This document shows positions 55,584-64,000 of a DNA stretch of 64,000 nt, piece by piece. Position 1 is the first letter of the stretch, and every line of letters starts with the position of its first letter. Below the pieces are notes generated by a model, which had not been told where the DNA came from, searched no databases, and was given only the letters and a program-made list of their open reading frames with translations. The translations under genes were made by a program, and so were the position numbers. The DNA is taken from positions 372,001 to 436,000 of the forward strand of contig WHVD01000017.1 in NCBI GenBank assembly GCA_015178975.1, given 5' to 3'. The DNA comes from Hysterangium stoloniferum. Taxonomy: Eukaryota > Basidiomycota > Agaricomycetes > Hysterangiales > Hysterangiaceae.

Positions 55584-56395
55584 TTAATAAAATCCCAATT
55601 TCTGCTTTAAATAATTATGCTGGTTTAAGTCCAGCCCTTTTGTCATAATATCCACCAGGTTTTCCTTTGACTGAACATATGTAAGTGATGCCTCGTTAGA
55701 GACCACCTTCTCACAAATGAAATGATAAGTAACTTTGATGTGCTTTGTGCATGCATGGAACATTGCATCATGGGCAAGTGAAATTGCACCTAGATTGTCT
55801 GATTTCATATTAGTTGGATTATTGCTGATATTGAACCCTAAATTGGTAAGTAATTTCTGCAACCAAGTTAATTCTTTGGCTCCCTCAGTTAGGGCAATAT
55901 ATTTGGCCTCGGTTGTGGATAATGCCACAGTTCACTGCTTCTTTGAGCTCCAAGTGACATATCCTCCATTAATTAATACAACGTAACCACTAATTAATAG
56001 TGCATCATCCCGATTTGCATAATCTGAATCGACATGGATCTCTATTTTGATTTGATTGCTTGATTTATAAGTAATGCCATCATCTTTGGTCCCCTTAAGG
56101 TACATTAAGATGTGTTTAATAGCCGTCCAATGTTCATTTGAATAGAAATTTGTAAATTGGCTTAAATGTTGAACGGCAAATGCTATATTGGGCCGAGTTC
56201 CCAGTGCCACATACATGAGTGATCCGACTGCCTTTGCATAAGGTTCATTGATAACCAGTTCATTTTTTTGATCTGGTACTGGCACAGTTAACTTTGTCAA
56301 TTTATTAAGGGGCGTAGATACTGGATTTGCATTCTGCATTTGGAAACGAGATAGGATGATGTTGATATATGCACCTTGCGATATTTTGAGTGTTC
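55584..56395 (-). pseudogene. copia-2 Pol, RT C-terminus and RNase H
   Basis: Minus strand: TLKISQGAYINIILSRFQMQ, KAVGSLMYVALGTRPNIAFA, HWTAIKHILMYLKGTKDDG, DSDYANRDD and WSSKKQ, TGA, TVALSTTEAKYIALTEGAKE, KSDNLGAISLAHDAMFHACT, ending KLGFY. Typical copia RNase H with the catalytic Asp in DSDYA. The TGA at about 55929 sits at an Arg-compatible position (CGA). It continues at 63488 after the LTR A insertion (duplication TGTTC). Confidence 0.9.
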
Positions 56396-57737
56396 TGTTA
56401 CGACCGTGTCGCAACCCAACGGTCGCCTAGATTATTGCCACCTATCGATGATTCAAGTTATCACTCAAGACACCACATCGGAAACCATCAGTCCCCCGAC
56501 GCTGACATATACCTTCACGGTAATCAAACTCCATTTACACCCCCGTTGTTAAGTACTGTGTTGGGAACTGTCAGATAGGGTCAGGATGTTGGCTTCAGCT
56601 TATGTGCTGCACCTCTACACAAACGCTCAAAGTCCTTAATTTCAGAGGTGAGACTTACAATGGAAGATACAGATATTCAGAGTTCCGAAGAGTTCCGAAT
56701 ATCGAGCGTACAGAAAGACGGAAGAAGTGATCAAAACCCGATTGGCTCAGATCATGTAAGTAGTATATACCTATGCAGCCTACGTATGTGCTCATTCGTA
56801 TCACTGATGAGCCTAAGTGGGCATTTGTACTGCATGTATATGTTGACCATATGTCCTATGTCTTCGCCGCACTCTTCACGGTGCATCATCCTCCATAGTG
56901 AATGGAGTGACTATTGAATTCGTCTTTTGCTGTGAGCAACCAACGAGGATCAGCGTCAGTGTGTTGCAAGGGTGGGCGATATGGAAGCCAATACCAGATT
57001 ACCGCAAACTTTTAAGCCCATAAGAGAGCGTATACACATCAGAAAAGAGTTAAGTAAAAATAGATAATAGAGTATATATTCTACGAATACGTATTATTAG
57101 TACCTGATGTGTATCAACCCAGGATAATATAACCGCTGGAGGTTCCTCACAATTTGCTTCCTCAGCTTGTCACACCGGCATACCGTGTTGTGCTCTGCCA
57201 GTCCTCGCCATCCGCTATTTTTTCAAGAACGCACGGTGTATGAGATTGCATAGGAAGGTCAAAGGTGGAAGAGGGGATTTCACGGAAGGAATGTGCTTAA
57301 CGATGAAGGACATAGGTTGTCACATTGTCAGTGTTCACACTTCTGCGTTTGAGCTGTTGATGGTTCGGGATTATCAGTTGTGACGGCATCTTGTCTGTCG
57401 AGATTCCTGTCAAATTCGTACGGTTGACTACCAATGATTAATAAACCTTTGCAAATAGTGAAAAAGAGTTTGAACTCCATATGCCAAAGCGCAGCGTCGA
57501 ATGCGGACTCACAAACTAAAATATGGGAATCTTGAGATACAGGTTAGTTCCCTTGAATATTTCAGACAACGGATACATCAAGCAAACAGTTGCCAGCGAG
57601 GCTATGCATTCGCTTGAATAAGTGTATTACAGACGTACTGAAATGACAGCGTGTATGAAAATGATCGGGGCGGCGTATCAAAGGAGTGGATGGATGTCAG
57701 GAACATGAAAAAAATATGTAGATTGGGATTTGCCCCT

Positions 57738-59987
57738 CTAGGTTCGGAAACTATCGCACACATGGGGATCGTGGAGCGCTGCAGGGTCTTTGGTGAAATG
57801 GCCAGCGGCAAGGGCAGCGAAATAATCCCTGCATGACGCCATCAGTTCAATGCGGACAATTAGTGGGCTCTAAGTGTGATGCCTCACCATTCTCTCTGAT
57901 GGGGCTCATTATCTTCAATTTTGAAGCTCCAGAAAATCCACCCAGAGGATTGGGAGTACATCAATTTTTGAGCGTCAGCCCCTACGAACTGACATCGGGC
58001 GCTCGCTTAATTAACGATCAAAACGTAAACTTACATTGGTCCAGAAATGCATTTTCCTAGTAAAACATGAGCAAAATGTCCTATGTATTTGGAAGATAAA
58101 AATCACTGACTGCATCGAAGTTTGTCCCAATAGACCATTCTCCAAAGATCATCGGTAAGTTATCTAGGGTAGTGTCGTTCGTAACTCGCTGAAGATCTGA
58201 CCATTCTATGAGTATCAGCAAACGATGATTTGGAATGCTAATACATACTACAAATGGACTTCAAATACGCCTGAGGGTTAGGATCAGCCACGCCGCCGAA
58301 GAAGTAATCTAGAGAGGTTTAGAAACATGTGAAATGATAAAAACGATAAAAATACGTACAGAGATGGTCGTCAAACAAGGCTGGACCTTGAACAGCATCC
58401 GCAGGGTTAAAGCCCTGTGTGTTCTGCCACAAATCATCCATGTAACTACCGCGTAAATCGGGTTAATCCAAAAAGGTGTGGCAAAAAAAGGGAAGAAAGG
58501 GAAAAAAAAACCCACGTTGTGTGGATGCATTGTCTATTAACGCCGCCGAGTAGACTTCCAAGAATAGAGCTGAGCAACGGATTGGGCACCCCGAGCTCAT
58601 CCGAGACACTTTGAATCATCGGGATAATGGATATCAAAACATCTCCAACGCGTCCTCCACAACTACTAGCTAAGGCCGAGAGAGAAACGGATGCTCCAAT
58701 CGAACTAGAAATGCCTGAGCGCTTAGACGTCTCGCTGGTCAAGGGAACAGCAAGGTCGAAGAGCGAGTGGTAGTTGATATCAGGGCAAATAATACCCAAG
58801 GCTAGTTCCACAGCACGAATGACGAGAGTGAAGTCCTTTAAGTCTGATGTACAGGCAAAATTAAACACACCGTGGATGCTGAGAAGGACAGCAACCTACA
58901 ATCACCATATCCTGGTGTCTGTGTAGGGTCGTTAAGGGGCTCATTCACAGCTTCGATTGCAAATACAGTGCTGAAAGCGGGATCCACATGAGTTATGAAA
59001 GTTGTGATAGCAGCCCATTGAAGTGCACGAAAGTAGTTGGGAGGGGTCTAGAATTTGGTAAGAGTGTGTACTTTTTAAAAAAAAAAAGGTACAAGGCTCC
59101 CACATAAAATTGCACGTCGGTGGTGCAGTGACCTGCCATGAAATTTGTATTGTGCTATTAGGTCTCCATTTTGTGAAAGCATCCGATAATACACGGACCT
59201 GCAAACATTTGGCCAGAGCTGGATACGCCAGGCATGGCGTGGAAATCCAAAAGGACGTTGATACCAGCGAATTTCAGCTGCTGTAACCCTCGTTTCTACA
59301 CCGCTAATGCTAAGCATTTCCAAATGAATTTATTGTCAAGTTTAGTACCAGTTCTTTGATTCCTCCACGTGGCTATGAGTGAATAGGTGTTAAAAATCTT
59401 TACTAGAAAATATTTGGATTAATAACGCACGTAGAACTCGGTTGTTCGATCCACAAGCGATTCGATAATCCAGTAGCCGAGCTTAAAATACACAATTAGT
59501 CACGTTTGAAAAATCGGAAGATGAACCACTCCAGATAAAGATAATAAAACAACACGTTGAAGGGGTCATGTAGACAGTCGCAATGTAAATAAATTACCCA
59601 CAGGTATTCTGACTGTGTTCAAACCAGCATCCACGATGTTTCTTACGTCTTCCTCTGTGAACCAAGTTTGCCAATGTTGAAGAAAGACTTTGTCAGCTTC
59701 GGCCTGGCCCAGTTTCTTCACAAGATCGAACTCAGATGCGACGCAAGTAGTACACTCGCCAGTTTCGAAACAGGTTTCGCCGCCCATTTTGACCCATTCG
59801 TTGGGGAGCATCCATGGCTCGAGCAAAAGCCACGAGCCCAGCTAGGAAAGAAACCATTGAGAAGTTTAGCGTTTCCGACACGTAAACATCGTACATTGAC
59901 GCCATAAATTTTGCTAACGGGCAGGCTACCCGACGCAAAAACATGGGTAACACCTAACGATGCAAAGAAAATCCCAGCAAACAACAT
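57738..59987 (-). CDS. GH5 exo-beta-1,3-glucanase (glucan 1,3-beta-glucosidase)
   Basis: Multi-exon gene, apparently intact. Start at 59987 with a signal peptide (MLFAGIFFASLGVTHVFAS). Exon 1 59987-59895 ends KIYGVN; exon 2 59841-59602 gives LGSWLLLEPWMLPNEW, HWQTWFTEEDVRNI and NTVRIP; exon 3 59481-59431 LGYWIIESLVDRTTEFY; micro-exon 59372-59349 PRGGIKEL; exon 59295-59199 KRGLQQLKFAGINVLLD then FHAMPGVSSSGQMFAG; exon 59132-59104; exon from 59047 PPNYFRALQWAAI with AIEAVNEP (acid/base Glu); about 58840-58530 RAVELALGI; 58436-58348 YMDDLWQNTQGFNPADA; about 58310 YFFGGVADPNP; about 58190-58080 PMIFGEWSIGTNFD (nucleophile Glu); then SSGWIFWSFKIEDNEPHQRE and HFTKDPAALHDPHVC, stop at 57738. It would be secreted and hydrolyse wall beta-1,3-glucan. 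Introns are about 50 nt, GT-AG. Some boundaries are approximate. Confidence 0.85.
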
Positions 59988-60177
59988 GTGTAGAATAAGA
60001 GCAACCAGAGAGTGATGACCAGCGCCCTTTTGGCTGCAGCTTTTAAATTGGGGCGTAAAGTCAAACTTCTTTGAATGGTTCCTAATTAGGAAAATTTATA
60101 TTGACCAATTGTTGATCTCCCGCCTCATGTTTTTTATATGTTATATATCTAAACTTGGTACCGCGCCGAGGTTATGC

Positions 60178-60563
60178 CACCTGTGTATCTTCTATTTCCG
60201 ACCTAATTAGCTTGCCGCATAGCCCCCTGAGCCGAGTTAGAATGAATAAGCTGTTTTGCCGCACCCTGCTGGATGGTCCTGCACTTCCCGGCTGCTAGAC
60301 GAGTCACCCTTCGCTTGCAATGCTCCACGCGACCTCTAGTTGTACACAACTGTACATAGCTGACATAATGCGTCTCCCTGCACTTTGCTTGTCCCCCACC
60401 TGGCGCCATTTCATTCCTGGGCTTTGCTTTCCTATCATTTCATGGGCAAGAAGCGCAAATTAGGGCTCTCTTCAAAGGTCTCTGTATCTAGTGTTGGGCC
60501 TAATGGACGTCTTGTAACTTCTAGGATTACTACTGTGCACATATGTCAGAATGCCGCCAATTT
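60178..60563 (+). repeat. left arm of a large inverted repeat with an encoded basic peptide
   Basis: About 385 bp, GCCACCTGTGTATCTTC...CAGAATGCCGCCAATTTG, inverted at 61664-62041 with only a few differences. Both arms encode MGKKRKLGLSSKVSVSSVGP and TSRITTVHICQNAANF. The other arm continues QEHQERLKCK, so the true exon is longer. Family unknown. Confidence 0.7.
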
Positions 60564-61663
60564 GTCATATTATAGCCTGACTGGGAAATCAACAAAAGAA
60601 TTAGGTATCAAATACATTCTACTTGTCTATCAGCAATATCAGGATAGTTAATTCAACATTATGATTTTTGTACCACATTCTGATAATGAGAAGTGCATTA
60701 AAACTGTTGGAATATTGGTTGAATGTTATGATTTTTGTACCACACTCTGATAATGAGAAGTGCATTAAAACTGTTGAAATCAGTTCTCGAAGTTTATAAT
60801 AATCATAAGGAAAGATGAATATAATTTCCATTTGACCTCAATGTCTCATAGGGGGGAAATGGATAGTGTAATTATAAAAAAACTATACTACTTATGTATA
60901 TACACGATGAGAACAATAGTATGTGGCAATACCAAAAATCAAAAGAACAATGGGGCCAGTGTAGCACCTTGTACATGCTCACACAGCTCTATATTCTAAT
61001 ACACTCCCTCGAGGAAAACCAAGTGCCCAAAGCACTCCCTGAAATATAAAAGTCTTTCAATTAAAAGCAATTGAAAAGAAAAATTTACTACCTCAACCAA
61101 ATAAGTGTTAAAGTCTTCAATTTTCTAGCTCCAGCATGGCAACCAGAATATAACACTGAGTGAAAAATGTGAAGATGAGTGGAAAACATGAAGATGAGTG
61201 GAAAACATGAAGATGAGTGGAAAACGCAAAGATGAGTGGAAAATGCAGCAATAGTGAAAAAAGACGCCATGGAAATGTCGGAGGAATGGGCGATAGTGGT
61301 GAAACATGGTGGCATTGGTGGCAAGATGTGGCAGCAGTGCAAAATGTAGCGGGAAAAATGCAGCGGCGACAACAGTCAGTAAATCGGCATGGAAATGGTG
61401 ATAGCGATGATCCAAAATGTGGGTGACGGTGTGTGACAATTCGGGGGCAACAGTCAAAGGGCATGGGCATCAAATTTCAACATTGACAGGAAACCTGCGG
61501 GGGTGTGGTACACCAACACACAAATCTTCCGCATTCAAAATCCCTGAAATATCTCTAAACAATTTGATGTTGGCATCATAAATTCATTATGTTATTATAT
61601 GTAATAAAGTGTAATTTACTTACATTTCAACCTTTCCTGATGTTCTTGAATAAAATTGGCGGC
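60564..61663. other. spacer between the inverted arms
   Basis: It holds a direct duplication (units at about 60655-60714 and 60723-60780, ATGATTTTTGTACCACA) and a short tandem array with unit GATGAGTGGAAAACATGAA (about 61155-61245). No gene recognised. Confidence 0.5.
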
Positions 61664-62041
61664 ATTCTGACATATGTGCACAGTAGTAATCCTAGAAGTT
61701 ACAAGACATCCATTAGGCCCAACACTAGATACAGAGACCTTTGAAGAGAGCCCTAATTTGCGCTTCTTGCCCATGAAATGATAGGAAAGCAAAGCCCAGG
61801 AATGAAATGGTGGCAGGTGGGACAAGCAAAGTGCAGGGAGACACATTATGTCAGCTATGTACAGTTGTGTACAACTAGAGGTCGCGTGGAGCATTGCAAG
61901 CGAAGGGTGACTCGTCTAGCAGCCAGGAAGTGCAGGACCATCCAGCAGGGTGCGGCAAAACAGCTTATTCATTCTAACTAGGTCGGGGCTCAGGGGGCTA
62001 TGCGGCAAGCTAATTAGGTTGGAAATAGAAGATACACAGGT
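61664..62041 (-). repeat. right arm of the large inverted repeat
   Basis: Complement of 60178-60563, ending GATACACAGGTGGGTTATGC. It retains the longer version of the encoded peptide (start codon at about 61775 on the minus strand). Confidence 0.7.
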
Positions 62042-62540
62042 GGGTTATGCCAGGCTACGAATGAACTAACCCTCAAATGACTGCTCTTGTGACCTCACGA
62101 GTATTGTTAGGGATCATTTACAATGATTCAGGCTTCTGATGCTCTGGATGACAGCATAATGGTTAAATTCAATCTCATCTTAATGTTATTTGAAGCTGCA
62201 AACATCAAAACTACCTTTCCCATGTCCAAGAAGAAAAAAGTATTTCCTGCAGTGTGTATTTCCTCCTTGTGGCCCGCTCGGGATGAGCCAGTGAAAATTA
62301 AGCGGATTTATGGAGAGCGGCTTGGCTACTACGCTCCACAAAAAAAAAAACAAAAAAAAAAGAAGACGAAAAAAAGAGTATGGTTCTGGATGGATGCATC
62401 GGAAAGGCGTAGGACCCAAAAGTTGTGGGTGGCTGTCATGTATCAACTCCACTGATCAAATCTGCAAGGGCCGGATCAGTGGTAGCCCGCCTCGAAGCTC
62501 ACGTGGCTAAAACCCGTAGGTCAGTGAACTTGCTTGAGGT
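62042..62540. other. unassigned sequence with A-rich tract
   Basis: Contains A10-C-A10-G at 62340-62362. No gene or family recognised. The LTR-like 5' part of the 56547-62890 insert probably begins near 62540. Confidence 0.3.
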
Positions 62541-63487
62541 TAATTTGGATGGTTTGGGCTATGGTCGGGAATAAGAAACTAAGTCGATATCAGATCTAAG
62601 GTAAAGTACAAATTTGTGGAAACTAATATAAGTCTTCTCATTATTGTACTACAAACTGAGACCATAATCAGACGGAAACAGAAGTATTCTTAAAACGGAA
62701 ATACAATAAGACATCTCGGGTAGACAATATTCCGAAACAGGAATATAATAGACAAACGAGTGAATACTTGTCAACGGACAAATTACCAAATGCGGAACAA
62801 GGGAAGAATACGGAAGATACGGTAACTATGATGTTCCGTAGTGGGAAATCGGGAGTCAGATATTGAAACATCTGGGAACGGGTCGTAACACCTGTCAAAA
62901 TATACTCGTACTATCTGGTTAAACTCTGATATGTCCCTTTTTTATTATGATGATCCATTCTATCCTATGATTCACATATGTCTATATATACCTGTAACCC
63001 TCAAACTATTTCCTTTTTTCGTAATTCCACTCTCGGTTATTTTATGGCCTCCAAACTAAAAGTCACCTCCCGTTCCTAGTCAAGCTTATTTGTCAATACC
63101 ACTTTCCACTCTTCTCCTAGTTAGTATTTTCTAGACACCAGATATTTGTATATGAACCCGCTATAGTTGTAGTTATTAGGCAATCAGAATATCAACTCAG
63201 AATACCCTCTTACACCTCCAGAAGTCTCATACTAAATACTCCACTATCCACCTTCACGTGCGCTCACCCACTCTCAGTCCCCAACCCCTTGGCCCAACAC
63301 TCGACTTATCCTTTGGTTCCAATTGGTAGTTTTGCCGAAAGGTACTCATTAGGACTAGTCTTTGCCCATCCGAAATTTAAGGACACCTGACGGATAATTG
63401 CGAGGGCGCAGCACATAAGCTGAAGCCAAGTCCTTCCGATCAGTCCCCGTCGGCCTACTGACATTAGTCAGTTTTCAGTTCTTAACA

Positions 63488-64000
63488 TGTTCCAACTTCA
63501 TGATCCCTTTGTATTTGTATTCCTAGTATTTTTTTTTCATGTCCCCTAAGTCGGTCATAGTGAAATTGTTATTTAATTCTTGTTTAATTCTTGTCATGCC
63601 ATCTTGTGTATTTGCAAACAGTCCTAGATCATCCACATAGGCTGCAATGATCTCAATATTCAGTCCATTTATCCTGATGAAGATGCATTCATCAGTGGCA
63701 CTTTGAGTATATCCCAAATCAAGTAATGTCTTCTTTAGGCAGTAATGCCAAGTGTAACCTGCCTGTTTTAGTCCATAGAGCACCCTATATAATTTTAGTA
63801 CCCTGTCAGTTCCATCATTAAACCTGTCTGGCTGTTTCATATAGATTTCTTCTTCAAGAATAGAGTTCAGATATGCACCTTTAATGTCCATTAATTCTAT
63901 TTCCCAATTTAGTGCTGTCCCCAAAGCAATTAGTGCTGAGTGATGCAAATTTGAGTACTGGTGAAGTTATTTCATAATAGTCCATTCCAGGATGCTGTGT
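63488..64000 (-). pseudogene. copia-2 Pol, reverse transcriptase (runs off the window)
   Basis: Minus strand: LVALGTALNWEI-like entry, MDIKGAYLNSILEEEIYMKQ, LYRVLYGLKQAGYTWHYCLK, YTQSATDECIFIRI, AAYVDDLGLFANT (YVDD catalytic box) and NNNFTMTDLGDM, then KKILGIQIQRDHEVG up to the insertion point at 63492. One extra A in the A-run at about 63530 shifts the frame. It continues at 56390. The element extends beyond position 64000. Confidence 0.9.

Larger units (their letters stand above)
56547..62890 (-). mobile_element. LTR-ended insertion carrying a GH5 gene
   Basis: 6,344 bp. The minus strand starts TGTTACGACCCGTTCCCAG (62890) and ends CAGTACTTAACA (56547), flanked by CCCGT (56542-56546) and CCTGT (62891-62895), differing by one CpG transition. 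The last ~90 bp carry the LTR 3'-end signature CAGCACATAAGCTGAAGCC. No second LTR, gag or pol was found inside; instead it holds the GH5 gene and a large inverted repeat. It may be a solo LTR opened by another event, or a non-autonomous element with host cargo. Confidence 0.6.
56396..63487 (+). mobile_element. LTR A inserted in copia-2 (TGTTC), itself split by a 6.3-kb insert
   Basis: The left part 56396-56546 starts TGTTACGACCGTGTCGCAAC; the right part 62891-63487 continues TCAAAATATACTCGTACTAT to CAGTTCTTAACA. TGTTC flanks at 56391-56395 and 63488-63492. Removing it joins the copia-2 frame E-V-G-T-L-K-I-S exactly. Together the LTR parts are about 750 bp. Confidence 0.9.

Noticed and set aside
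58446..58868. A separate hypothetical protein on the minus strand
   Set aside because: It is an exon of the GH5 gene (RAVELALGI region) extended through introns.
62340..62370. A-rich tract as the tail of another retroposed copy
   Set aside because: It is interrupted (C, G) and no flanking duplication was found.
62440..62530. Possible tRNA-like sequence (GGATCAGTGGTAGCCCGC)
   Set aside because: No cloverleaf with paired arms or a GGTTCRANYCY box could be built.

Overview
This is a fungal, almost certainly Agaricomycete (Basidiomycota), repeat-rich intergenic block. The evidence is short GT-AG introns of about 50 nt, Ty3 chromoviruses with C-terminal chromodomains, Ty1/copia elements, Tc1/mariner transposons, HNH-like gene relics and a basidiomycete-type GH5 exo-beta-1,3-glucanase gene. 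I cannot name the species. No rRNA, tRNA or CRISPR was seen. Only one host gene looks intact (GH5, 57738-59987, minus). LTR family labels used here (A, B, C, D, E, F) are mine.

Layout. 0-5.3 kb: copia-1 pol relic (minus) cut by LTRs of families B, A and E. 5.3-11.4 kb: two inverted copies of a 0.7-kb TIR element (MITE-1); the second is split by a 4,668-bp TA-flanked mariner-like transposon with ~530-bp terminal inverted repeats, a multi-exon DD34E transposase and an oppositely oriented accessory gene. 11.4-16.6 kb: LTR relics, a large palindrome, an orphan ~275-codon ORF split by a second TIR element (MITE-2), and a Tc1 relic. 16.8-20.6 kb: host-like sequence with two decayed HNH-type gene fragments. 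20.6-26.2 kb: solo LTRs and MITE-1 copy 3.

26.2-46.5 kb is one deeply nested complex. A single family C LTR received Tc1 elements TcB, TcA, another TcB and TcC. The first TcB received chromovirus gypsy-1, which itself received a Gag-only retrotransposon (TR-GAG) and a solo LTR. A later inversion of about 10.4 kb (about 30.75-41.16 kb) broke the complex; undoing it rejoins gypsy-1, TcB (target duplication CATCT), the LTR and a split intron. 46.6-53.8 kb: chromovirus gypsy-2. 53.8-64 kb: copia-2 (minus), split by an LTR A (duplication TGTTC), itself split by a 6.3-kb LTR-ended insertion holding the GH5 gene and a large inverted repeat.

The most interesting signal is that both chromoviruses carry, between the chromodomain and the 3' LTR and on the opposite strand to gag-pol, an intron-containing gene with a C-X2-C-X6-C-X8/9-C-X2-C-X6-C array, the fungal Zn2Cys6 pattern. 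The mariner-like element also carries a second gene. Decay is dominated by CpG to TpG/CpA changes: LTR pairs differ only at CpG sites, and many in-frame TGA stops sit where CGA (Arg) is expected.
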